Positions 49,924 to 58,321 of a stretch of DNA of 64,000 bases are shown piece by piece. Each line of letters begins with the position of its first letter. The stretch's first letter is position 1. The DNA lies in assembly GCF_040222615.1 (NCBI RefSeq), contig NZ_JAVKCQ010000140.1, forward strand, positions 1 to 64,000, written 5' to 3'. This DNA comes from Haliea sp040222615. GTDB taxonomy: Bacteria; Pseudomonadota; Gammaproteobacteria; Pseudomonadales; Halieaceae. A program made the position numbers and the translations under genes. The notes below the pieces were generated by a model. It was not told the origin of the DNA, ran no database searches, and saw only the letters and a list, made by a program, of their open reading frames with translations.

Positions 49924-49983
49924 GTGCTCGGCCCGACGGTGCGCCGCCCGACGGAGCGCCGCCCGACGGAACGCCGTCCAGCT
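49924..49983. repeat. 15-base tandem array D at the uvrD stop
   Basis: Four copies of a 15-base unit run from 49924: GTGCTCGGCCCGACG, GTGCGCCGCCCGACG, GAGCGCCGCCCGACG and a degenerate GAACGCCGTCCAGCT that includes the uvrD stop. The GGCCCGAC core is shared with array A. Here the array sits between the end of uvrD and the start of dctP on the same strand, so it is not restricted to convergent gene pairs. Confidence 0.9.
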
Positions 49984-52132
49984 ATAACAACTGCAACTTT
50001 GCGTACTGCACCACGAGCCACTTGCTGCCCTCGAAATCGAAGTTCACCTCCACCCGGGCGTTGTTGCCGCGGCCTTCGAAATTGAGCACCACCCCTTCGC
50101 CGAAAACCTGGTGATACACCCGCTGGCCCAGGGCTATGCCGGTATCCGGTACCGCGGCCTGGGACAGGCTGCTGACCGGACGGCTGATGGCCGTGTGCAG
50201 ACGTACCTCGCGCAGCAGCTCCGCCGGGATTTCCCGAATAAACCGGCTGGGCGTGTTGTAGCTCTCACTGCCGTGGATGCGGCGGGACTCGGCGTAGGTG
50301 ATAACCAGCCGCTGCATGGCCCGGGTGATACCGACGTAGGCCAGGCGCCGCTCTTCCTCCAGCCTGCCCGGCTCCTCCAGGGACATGCGGTGGGGAAACA
50401 GGTTCTCTTCCATTCCGGCCAGGAAGACCAGCGGGAACTCCAGGCCCTTGGCGGAGTGCAGGGTCATCAGCTGTACGCTGTCCTCAAAGTCGTCCGCCTG
50501 GGCGTCGCCCGCGTCCAGGGCGGCATTGTCGAGAAACTGCTGCAGGGGCGACAGCTCTTCGCCCTCGGGGCTGAACTGCTTGGCGGCGCTGACCAGCTCC
50601 TCCAGGTTCTCCACCCGGGCCTGACCCTTTTCCCCTTTCTCGTTGCGGTGGAAATCCACCAGCCCGGAGCCCTCGATCACATGCTCCACCAGCTCTTCCA
50701 GGGCGAGCTCATCGGTGCCGGAGTCGAGCTCGTTGATCAGCACCTGGAATCCCTCCAGCGCACCCAGGGCGCGGGCCGGCAGCAGCTTCTCCTCGCGGGC
50801 GCCGTTGATTGCCTGCCACAGGGGGATGCCCCGTTCCCGGGCCAGCTGGCGCAGCGTCTCGAGGGTCTTGCTGCCAATACCCCGTGGCGGAGTATTGATG
50901 ACGCGCTCAATAGCTGCGTCGTCTCCCCGGTTAGTAAGTAATCGCATATAGGCCAGGGCATTGCGGATTTCCAGGCGCTCATAGAAACGCTGGCCACCGT
51001 AAATTCGGTAGGGAATAGCGCTGCGGATCAACGCCTCTTCCAGCACCCGGGACTGGGCATTGGAGCGATACAGAATGGCTATGGAAGCGCGCTCGTTGCC
51101 GTCATTGATCCAGGCCTCCGCCTGTTCGACGATAAAGCGGGCCTCGTCCTGCTCGTTGAAACCGGCATAGAGAGAAATGGGCTCACCGGACTCCCCCTCG
51201 GTCCAAAGCTCCTTGCCGAGGCGGCCAAAATTGTGGGCGATGACGCCGTTGGCGGCCTGCAGGATGGTCTGGGTGGAGCGGTAGTTCTGCTCCAGACGCA
51301 CGGTGCGGGTTCCGCTGAAGTCCTCGCCGAAACGCTGGATGTTCTCGATTTTGGCCCCGCGCCAGCCGTAGATGGACTGGTCATCATCGCCCACCGCCAC
51401 CACCGGGATACGATCCCCCGCCAGCACGCGCAGCCAGGCATACTGGATGGTGTTGGTGTCCTGGAACTCGTCCACCAGGATCTGGCGGAAGCGATCGCGG
51501 TAGTGCTGCAGCACCGCCGGGCTGTGCAGCCACAGTTCGTGGGCGCGCAACAGCAGCTCGGCAAAGTCCACCATCCCGCCGCGCTCGCAGGCCGCTTCAT
51601 AGGCGCGGTAGACCTGCAGCATGGTCTGGGCGAACAGGTCCCCCTGGGGCGGGTTGATGTGGGCCGCGCGCAGGCCCTCATCCTTCTGCGCATTGATATA
51701 CCACTGGGCCTGCCGCGGCGGCCAGCGGGACTCATCCAGCTCCAGCTCCCGACACACCCGCTTGACCAGCCGCAGCTGGTCGTCGCTGTCCAGGATCTGG
51801 AAATTCTGCGGCAGCTTTGCCTCCTTCCAGTGCGCCTTCAACAAGCGGTGAGCCAGGCCGTGGAAAGTCCCGACCCACATGCCGTGGGCGGGAATATGCA
51901 GCATCTCCTCGATGCGCGAGCGCATTTCCCTCGCCGCCTTGTTGGTAAAGGTCACGGCGAGTATTGCCCAGGGCGACACGTCCTGGGCGCGGACAAGCCA
52001 GGCGATACGATGCACCAGAACCCGGGTCTTGCCGCTGCCGGCGCCTGCCAGCACCAGCAGGTTCGGGCTGTCGTCGGCGACGGCCTCGCGCTGGGCATCG
52101 TTGAGGGGGGAGAGAATATCGGAAACATCCAT
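49982..52132 (-). CDS. uvrD: DNA helicase II
   Basis: Superfamily 1 3'-5' helicase of nucleotide excision and mismatch repair. 716 residues: Walker A VLAGAGSGKTRVL at about 28-40, motif Ia LAVTFTNKAAREMRSRI, motif II LVDEFQDTNTIQY, motif III VGDDDQSIYGWRGA, motif IV QNYRST, motif V LMTLHSAKGLEFPLVFLAGMEENLFPH, motif VI RRLAYVGITRAMQRL, and the Tudor-like C-terminus (VYHQVFGEGVVLNFEG to VQYAKLQLL) that binds RNA polymerase in E. coli. Confidence 0.97.
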   Translation of the reverse strand: MDVSDILSPLNDAQREAVADDSPNLLVLAGAGSGKTRVLVHRIAWLVRAQDVSPWAILAVTFTNKAAREMRSRIEEMLHIPAHGMWVGTFHGLAHRLLKAHWKEAKLPQNFQILDSDDQLRLVKRVCRELELDESRWPPRQAQWYINAQKDEGLRAAHINPPQGDLFAQTMLQVYRAYEAACERGGMVDFAELLLRAHELWLHSPAVLQHYRDRFRQILVDEFQDTNTIQYAWLRVLAGDRIPVVAVGDDDQSIYGWRGAKIENIQRFGEDFSGTRTVRLEQNYRSTQTILQAANGVIAHNFGRLGKELWTEGESGEPISLYAGFNEQDEARFIVEQAEAWINDGNERASIAILYRSNAQSRVLEEALIRSAIPYRIYGGQRFYERLEIRNALAYMRLLTNRGDDAAIERVINTPPRGIGSKTLETLRQLARERGIPLWQAINGAREEKLLPARALGALEGFQVLINELDSGTDELALEELVEHVIEGSGLVDFHRNEKGEKGQARVENLEELVSAAKQFSPEGEELSPLQQFLDNAALDAGDAQADDFEDSVQLMTLHSAKGLEFPLVFLAGMEENLFPHRMSLEEPGRLEEERRLAYVGITRAMQRLVITYAESRRIHGSESYNTPSRFIREIPAELLREVRLHTAISRPVSSLSQAAVPDTGIALGQRVYHQVFGEGVVLNFEGRGNNARVEVNFDFEGSKWLVVQYAKLQLL

Positions 52133-52272
52133 TGCCGCATTCTACCCAAATTGTGGCGCTGGCGAACGAGCAATTCCGCTCTCCTGTTGTCCAATTGGCG
52201 TCCCCGCAGAGCATTGGCCGCGGCCCTCTGTTAAGATTCGCGATGGCCACAGGGGCGGACCGGAGTGACAGG

Positions 52273-53316
52273 ATGAGCAACGACAGGCGCGATGATCGGG
52301 ACCAGGACAACTCCGCGGAGGACTGGAACCCCTGGCAGGACGAGGATTCCAGCGAAGATGACCTGCCCAGCTTCAGTCACGACAGTGACGAGGAAGAAGC
52401 CGATTTCCGCCGCTACGACGAGACCAGCGTGCGCGACCCGCTGGACGAGGATGAGGGCGGGGACGGGGACGGGGACGAGGATGACGAGAGCGGCAGTTCC
52501 CAACTGGACAGCGAGCCACCGGCGCTCGCAATGCCCCCCGTAAGCCCGGTCAGGGCTGCCCCGCCCGCCTACAAACCGCAGGAAGAGGCGTTTTCCTCCG
52601 AGGACGAAGCGGATGATTACGATGATGTCGATTCCTGGGATGAAGAGGAGCCGCAGGACGACGAGTACCGGCCGACAGAGGCTTCCCGCTTTACCGATAC
52701 CTGGCCAGTCGGGCTGATCGCCGTTGCCGCCTTGGCGCTGGTGCTGCTCGCAGCCGGTGGCTATGGCGTCATGAAACAGCGCGCGGCCATGGAGCAGGAG
52801 ATCCGCGACCTGCAGGCACTGCTGGCGGTAGCCGCGAAGCCCGAAGAAATCAGCAGCACTCGCGCCAGCCTCGGCACCCTGGAAGAAGACAACCGCGAGC
52901 TGCGCACAACCCTCGCCGCGCTGCGGGATGAGAACCGCCAGCTCAGCGACACCCTGGCGGGGCTGGAACAACAGCTCGTTGCCCAACGCGACGCCACCGC
53001 CCGCGCAGCGCCGGCGCCCGCCAAACCACAACAAGCCGTGGCACAGGCGACTCCCGCCCCGGACCCGGCTGCGACCGCTGGCGGCGACTGGTTCGTCAAT
53101 TTCAGCAGTTATAGCGAACGCAGCGTGGCCGAGCAGTGGGCCGCGCGCCTGCAGCCGGCCTCCGGCCAGGTAACCGTCACCGCAACCCAACGCGACGGTA
53201 CAACTCTGTACCGCGTGCGCGTTATCGGCCTGGCCTCGGACAGCCAGGCGCAAACCGTGGCCCGGAAACTGGAGCAGGATTACGGACTGTCCAAACTCTG
53301 GGTGGGTCGCGAATAG
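52273..53316 (+). CDS. SPOR-domain membrane protein with acidic cytoplasmic region
   Basis: 347 residues. Residues 1-143 are extremely acidic and low in complexity (runs such as DEDEGGDGDGDEDDES), presumably cytoplasmic; a single membrane helix at about 145-166; a coiled-coil segment at about 170-240; an Ala/Pro linker; and a C-terminal SPOR domain at about 272-347 (WFVNFSSYSERSVAEQWAARL to VARKLEQDYGLSKLWVGRE), which binds denuded septal peptidoglycan. This FtsN-like layout suggests a division or septum role. ATG at 52273 with GGAG upstream; divergent from uvrD. Confidence 0.85.
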   Translation: MSNDRRDDRDQDNSAEDWNPWQDEDSSEDDLPSFSHDSDEEEADFRRYDETSVRDPLDEDEGGDGDGDEDDESGSSQLDSEPPALAMPPVSPVRAAPPAYKPQEEAFSSEDEADDYDDVDSWDEEEPQDDEYRPTEASRFTDTWPVGLIAVAALALVLLAAGGYGVMKQRAAMEQEIRDLQALLAVAAKPEEISSTRASLGTLEEDNRELRTTLAALRDENRQLSDTLAGLEQQLVAQRDATARAAPAPAKPQQAVAQATPAPDPAATAGGDWFVNFSSYSERSVAEQWAARLQPASGQVTVTATQRDGTTLYRVRVIGLASDSQAQTVARKLEQDYGLSKLWVGRE

Positions 53317-53390
53317 ACGAGCCTCGCACCAGCTTGGCAGCGCCCGCCGGTGCTGCTAAGGTTCACCCAAACTCACTGAGGAGCACCACC

Positions 53391-53759
53391 ATGAAAGTTG
53401 TAAATTCCCTGCTGGCAGTACTGGCCCTGGGCAGTTCCATGGCAATGGCGGAATGTGTCCAGCCTGAGGCCCCCGACCTGCCCGATGGCGCCTCTGCCAC
53501 CATGGACGAAATGATAGCCGGCCAGCAGGCCGTGAAGACCTTCCAGGCCGCAAACCTGGAGTACATGAGTTGCCTGGAGGGCGAGTTCACCGCGGCAAAG
53601 ACGGCAATCGAAGGCGGCAAGGCAGAAGATCCGAAGGCGCTGCAAGCGGTCTATGAGAAATCCATTGATGCCTACAACTCAGCAGTCTCCACCGAGGAAG
53701 CGGTTGCCGGCCAGTTCAATACGGAAATCCGCGAATACCGCGCCGCCAACCCGGGCTGA
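53391..53759 (+). CDS. Small secreted helical protein, unknown
   Basis: 122 residues with a clear signal peptide (MKVVNSLLAVLALGSSMAMA, cut before ECVQPE). The mature part is helical and has two cysteines (ECVQP and MSCLEGE) that could form a disulfide. Strong ribosome site GAGGAG eight bases before the ATG. I do not recognise a family, though similar short periplasmic proteins exist in marine gammaproteobacteria. No partner is evident; the neighbours are the SPOR gene and oxyR (convergent). Confidence 0.7.
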   Translation: MKVVNSLLAVLALGSSMAMAECVQPEAPDLPDGASATMDEMIAGQQAVKTFQAANLEYMSCLEGEFTAAKTAIEGGKAEDPKALQAVYEKSIDAYNSAVSTEEAVAGQFNTEIREYRAANPG

Positions 53760-53768
53760 GGCGCCGCT

Positions 53769-53805
53769 GGTCGGGATGGCCGATGACCCCTGCGCCCTCC
53801 CGACC
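53769..53805. terminator. Possible bidirectional terminator between secreted-protein gene and oxyR
   Basis: GGTCGGGA (53769-53776) pairs with TCCCGACC (53798-53805) around a 21-base loop in the 57-base gap between two convergent stops. The stem is strong but no T-run follows on either strand, so this is a moderate call. Confidence 0.4.
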
Positions 53806-53816
53806 CCCCCTTCTGA

Positions 53817-54731
53817 CTACCGCGGCGCAGCAGCGGCGTGGACGGCCAGCTCCCTTTTGAACAGCTGCTTCAGCACCTCGATATTCGCCAGGCCGCCGAA
53901 ATTCGGCCGCACGATAAAGGCGATGGTCCGATGCGGGCCGGGCTCATCGAGGTGCAGGGCATTGAGCTCGGAGCTGCCTGAGAGCAACTGATCAAGCGCC
54001 ATCTCCGGCACCAGGGTGGAACCCATGTGCCCGGCCACCATCTGGATCAGGGTATAGAGGCTGGCGCCCTCCAGGGTTTCATCGAGACTGGATGACTGCA
54101 GGTGGCACACCGCCAGGGCGTGATCCTTGAGACAGTGCCCATCCTTGAGCAGCATCAGGCTCAGCTCGCGCAGATCCCCCGCCTTGACCCGCGTCCGCTT
54201 GCCCAGCGGGCTGTCCCGATGGGTCACCAGGAACAGGTCTTCCTCCCAGAACGGAAATGCCAGCAGACCCTCGTGGCTGTAGGGCAGCGCCAGTACCGCG
54301 GTGTCCAGCTCCCCCCTGCGCACCTTCTCCACCAGTACATGGGATTGTTCTTCCATGATGCTCAGGCGGAAATCGGGGTAGTCGCGCCGGACGGTGGGCA
54401 GCACCTTGGGCAACAGGTACGGACCGATCGTGGGAATGACCCCCATGCTCAGGGGATAGCTCAGGGGATCCTTGCTGTTCTGGGCGAGGCGATAGATATC
54501 TTCCAGCTCGACCTGGATGGCCGCAGCCCGCGCCAGGATCTGCTCACCCACCGGCGTTACCAGCACTTTCTTGTTGTCGCGCTCAAACAACTGAGTGCCC
54601 AGCTGGGACTCCAGCTCGGAGATCGCCGTACTCAGAGCCGACTGGGAAATGGAGCACTGCTCAGCCGCCTTCTTGAAATGGCGGGTATCGGCAACCGCAA
54701 GGGCATAGGTGAGTTGTTTGAGGGAAATCAT
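53817..54731 (-). CDS. oxyR: Peroxide-sensing LysR-type regulator OxyR
   Basis: 304 residues. LysR helix-turn-helix at the N-terminus (MISLKQLTYALAVADTRHFKKAAEQCSISQSALSTAISELE) and a regulatory domain with the redox pair Cys200 and Cys209 in LLKDGHCLKDHALAVCHL, matching Cys199/Cys208 of E. coli OxyR. H2O2 makes the disulfide and activates antioxidant genes. In Pseudomonas oxyR adjoins recG; here it is about 15 kb away, downstream of the acyl-CoA dehydrogenase gene by 81 bases. That gap could hold its own promoter. Confidence 0.95.
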   Translation of the reverse strand: MISLKQLTYALAVADTRHFKKAAEQCSISQSALSTAISELESQLGTQLFERDNKKVLVTPVGEQILARAAAIQVELEDIYRLAQNSKDPLSYPLSMGVIPTIGPYLLPKVLPTVRRDYPDFRLSIMEEQSHVLVEKVRRGELDTAVLALPYSHEGLLAFPFWEEDLFLVTHRDSPLGKRTRVKAGDLRELSLMLLKDGHCLKDHALAVCHLQSSSLDETLEGASLYTLIQMVAGHMGSTLVPEMALDQLLSGSSELNALHLDEPGPHRTIAFIVRPNFGGLANIEVLKQLFKRELAVHAAAAPR

Positions 54732-54812
54732 TGGCGTTCAGCTGTCCTCAAGCACGTGCCCGCCTGAACAATAGCGGGCAAGGTCAATTCATACCGCGAA
54801 TCACCAGAACGG

Positions 54813-56630
54813 CTAGAACCACTCCGCCGGCATTTTCAAGGGCTCATCATACCCCTGCAGCAGTATCTGCGCCTCATGCTGGTATTTCGGCAGCTCCCAG
54901 CGGGCGAAGAATCTGGCGGCTTGCAATTTTCCCTGGTAAAAGTCGGCTTCTGCTGGTGCGATGCTGGCCGTACGCAAGCACTCCGCAGCAGCCAGCGCCT
55001 GTTTCAACCACATCCAGGCGGCAAAAACCCGCCCGAACAGATCCAGATACACCGCGGCGTTCGCAAGCGCAGCCGTTCGATCACGGCGAATCTCGGGCAG
55101 CAGGGTTTCTGTGACGCGGGACAAGGCGGTGACGCCGTGCCGCAGCTCTGCGGTAACTTCAGCAACCGTGGCATGCTCATCCTGCGCACCCAGCTCCAGG
55201 TTGGCCTCGATAACCACGATCAAGCGCCTGAACACCGCACCATCGTCACTGCCTACCTTGCGCCCCAGGAGATCGATAGCCTGAATACCTTCCGTGCCCT
55301 CGTGTATCGGATTCAGACGATTGTCCCGATAATACTGCTCGACGAGGTGGTCCCGCGTATAACCCGCTCCGCCAAGCACCTGGATCGCGAGGTCATTCGC
55401 CGCCAGGCAGTATTTGGACGGCCACGACTTGATAACCGGGGTAACCAGGTCGAGCAGTGCACCTGCCGTTTCACGATCCGTCACCGAGTTGGCAGAGCGA
55501 CTGTCTTCAAACAGCACGCTGGCATAAAACGTCATGGCCAATGAAGCTTCTGCATAGGCCTTCTGGGTCAACAACATCCGGCGTACATCCGCATGCTCGA
55601 TGATCTCAACCTGGGCACCCCTGTCCTGCTGTTTGACCGGGCGCACTGTTCTGCCCTGTTTGCGTTGCCTGGCGTAAAGCAGAGAATAATTGTAGCCCTG
55701 ATAGCCCAACGCGGTGGCGAAAAGGCCCACCGCGATGCGCGCATCGTTCATCATCTGGAACATGTGCACCAGGCCCTTGTTCAGGTCGCCCAGCAAGTAG
55801 CCGACCGCGCCGTCCTTTTCACCGAAATTGAGCACCGTCGAGGTGGCATTGCGAAAGCCCATCTTGTGCAGCAGCCCGGCGAGCGCGACATCATTGCGCG
55901 CTCCCAGCGTACCGTCTGCGTTCACCTGCACCTTGGGACAAATAAACAGCGAGATGCCTTCCTTGCCGGTTGCCGGGCACACCGTCTTGGCCAGGACCAT
56001 GTGAATGATGTTTTCGGTCAGGTCGTGATCGCCGCCTGATATATACATTTTCTGACCAAACAGCCGGTATGTGCCGTCAGCGGACGGCTTGGCCCTGGTT
56101 GCAATATCCTGCAGCGATGATCCCTGCGCAGGCTCGGTTAAGGCCATGGTTCCGGTGAAACGCCCCGAACGCATGTGCGCGAGGTAAGTATTTTTTTGTT
56201 CGGCAGTGCCAAAGGTTTCAAGCAAGTCGGCCGCCGCAATGCACAAAAGGCAGTAACCTGCTGTTCCCGGGTTGGCCGCATAGAAGTAGGCGTTGGCCGC
56301 CCGCATGACGATATACGGCAGCTGCATGCCCCCGTCGGCGAAATCACACGTGGCAGCGAAGAAGCCGGCATCTGCAAAAGCCGACCATGCCAGCTTGGTC
56401 TCCGCCACCGTGGTAACCGTTTCGCCATCGAATACCGGTTCCTGCGCGTCCCCTTTGGCATAGTGATTGAGAAAGTATTTTTCCGCGACGCTCCTGGCGG
56501 TCTGCAGCGTCATGCTGATGGTTTCCTGCGTGTGCTCGCTGTACCGTTCACGGCTTAGCACATCGACGGTATCGAATACCCTGAACAGCAGGAACTCAAT
56601 GTCGCGGTCATTCAGTAAGGGGACTTGCAT
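54813..56630 (-). CDS. Acyl-CoA dehydrogenase with C-terminal extension (DmdC-like group)
   Basis: 605 residues, longer than the 380-400 of classic acyl-CoA dehydrogenases. An N-terminal lead-in (VPLLNDRDIEFLLFRVFDTVDVL), FAD-binding TGTMALTEPAQGSSLQDIATRA and YRLFGQKMYISGGDHDLTENIIHMVLAK, ARIAVGLFATALGYQGYNYSLLYARQRKQG, and the catalytic-base motif NPIHEGTEGIQAIDLLGRK place it in the group that includes methylmercaptopropionyl-CoA dehydrogenase DmdC. The physiological acyl-CoA is not evident. ATG at 56630 has AGGATCAACG upstream. Last gene of a crotonase-ligase-dehydrogenase module. Confidence 0.9.
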   Translation of the reverse strand: MQVPLLNDRDIEFLLFRVFDTVDVLSRERYSEHTQETISMTLQTARSVAEKYFLNHYAKGDAQEPVFDGETVTTVAETKLAWSAFADAGFFAATCDFADGGMQLPYIVMRAANAYFYAANPGTAGYCLLCIAAADLLETFGTAEQKNTYLAHMRSGRFTGTMALTEPAQGSSLQDIATRAKPSADGTYRLFGQKMYISGGDHDLTENIIHMVLAKTVCPATGKEGISLFICPKVQVNADGTLGARNDVALAGLLHKMGFRNATSTVLNFGEKDGAVGYLLGDLNKGLVHMFQMMNDARIAVGLFATALGYQGYNYSLLYARQRKQGRTVRPVKQQDRGAQVEIIEHADVRRMLLTQKAYAEASLAMTFYASVLFEDSRSANSVTDRETAGALLDLVTPVIKSWPSKYCLAANDLAIQVLGGAGYTRDHLVEQYYRDNRLNPIHEGTEGIQAIDLLGRKVGSDDGAVFRRLIVVIEANLELGAQDEHATVAEVTAELRHGVTALSRVTETLLPEIRRDRTAALANAAVYLDLFGRVFAAWMWLKQALAAAECLRTASIAPAEADFYQGKLQAARFFARWELPKYQHEAQILLQGYDEPLKMPAEWF

Positions 56631-56678
56631 CGTTGATCCTTAACAATGAAACAAGAGGCCGCAAACCTGCAGCCAGTG

Positions 56679-58310
56679 CTAGCCGCGAAGTTCCCGCCGC
56701 AGGATCTTGCCCGTGGGCGTCATCGGCAAGCTGTCAGCGTACTCGATAATGTGCGGCACTTCGTGCTTCGCCAGTTTCTTCCGCACCAGATCCTGCAGTG
56801 ACGCCGTCAGTTCCGGCGAGGGATCCACGCCTGCAGCGAGCACCACCACGGCCTTGATGAGTTCGGTTCTGCGCTCGTCCGGCACGCCCACCACAGCGAC
56901 AATTTTTACTGCCGCTGAAGAGAGCAGTGTATCCTCGATTTCAGTGGGTCCAATCCGGTAACCCGAGCTGGTAATTACGTCATCCGAGCGACCGTGAAAC
57001 CAGAAGTAGCCGTCCGCATCGCGGCTGCCAATATCACCGGTGACCATCCAGGCCCCGCGGAACTTGGCCGCGGTTGCCTCCGGGTCATCCAGGTAATGGA
57101 GAAACATGGCCGGATGAGGCCGCTGAATCGCAATCTCGCCGCGCTCCCCATCGGGCAGCTCATTGCCCCGCTCATCGACAATGGCACATACCGCGCCCGG
57201 CGTTGGCTTGCCCAATGATCCATGGCGCACCTGCATGAGTTTGGCATTACTGCCAATCATGCCGTTGCACTCCGACTGACCAAAGCCTTCATTGATGGTC
57301 AGGTTGAAGTGCTCATCCGCCCAACTGGCCAGCTCGGCACCCACGGCTTCTCCACCCGATAGCACCACGCGCAACTGCACTCTGTCTGTCTTGACGCGCG
57401 CGCTGGCTTCGCGCATCAGCTTGAGCATGGTGGGTGTGAGCAATTACACGGTGACCTTGTGGTCCGACAGAATGCGAAACGCCTCTACCGGGTCAAACCC
57501 CTTCATGCTGGTGGAGACGATCCTGCAACCGTGAAAGCTGCCAACCAGGAAAATATCGGCAAACCCGGCAACCCAGGCCCAGTCTGCCTGGGACCACAGC
57601 ACATCCCCCGGTTGCGGGAAGTAGTCGAACAAATACTCGAAGATGGACACATTCCCGAGTACCGCACGGTGCGGCATCACCACACCCTTGGGCAGGCCGG
57701 TGGTGCCCGAGGTGTAATTGATCCACGCCGGCTCCTCTGCCCGCGTTTGCACGTTCACCCACTGATCGGACAGCTTGCACGTGGCCGGGTAAAAGCCCAG
57801 CGGCAACTCGTCATCCACCTCGCCGACCACGATGATGTGTTCCAGGGATGGACAGTCGTCGAAAATACTCTCGATCTTCGAATAATTATCCGCATCCACA
57901 ATGCACAGCCGCGAGCGGCTGCCGATGATGCGGTGTTTCAGGGCCTCCTCGCCAAACAGCACAGAGGCCAGGCAGGACACAATACCGGACTTGAAGCAGG
58001 CTATATGCGAAATCGCACATTCGGGGCTCTGCGGCAAACAAACCGTAACCTTGTCACCGCGTGCAATCCCCAGTGACGCAAACAGGTTTGCCAGGCGGTT
58101 GGCATCCCGCTGCAGACTGCGATAGGTAACCTGCCGGACCTGTTTGTGAGAATCTTCAAACGTAATGGCAACACGTTGTTCGTCAGATGCCCAGCGGTCG
58201 CAAATCGCATCCGCGATGTTGAACATTTCCGGTATCGACCAGGAAAACCGGTCGCACAATGCTTCGTAACTGCTGCATATCGGCAGGCTGCCATTCATTG
58301 CGGCGCTCAT
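56679..58310 (-). pseudogene. Acyl-CoA synthetase (AMP-binding), broken by an in-frame TAA
   Basis: A 543-codon reading frame from ATG 58310 to 56679, interrupted once by TAA at 57446-57444. Upstream half (288 residues): VTYRSLQRDANRLANLFASLGI, P-loop WINYTSGTTGLPKGVVMPH, LWSQADWAWVAGFAD. Downstream half (254 residues): LTPTMLKLM, LSGGEAVGAELASWADEHF, NEGFGQSECNGM, TGDIGSRDADGYFWFHGRSDDVI, GYRIGPTEIE, and catalytic Lys in PMTPTGKILRREL. Frame is unchanged across the stop and both halves are otherwise intact, so a single point mutation is likely. It would activate a carboxylic acid for the adjacent dehydrogenase. Confidence 0.85.
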
Positions 58311-58321
58311 GTCGGTCCTCC

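Noticed and set aside
57444..57446. Selenocysteine or pyrrolysine recoding at the ligase stop
   Set aside because: The codon is TAA, whereas those recodings use TGA and TAG. A nonsense mutation or sequence error is simpler.
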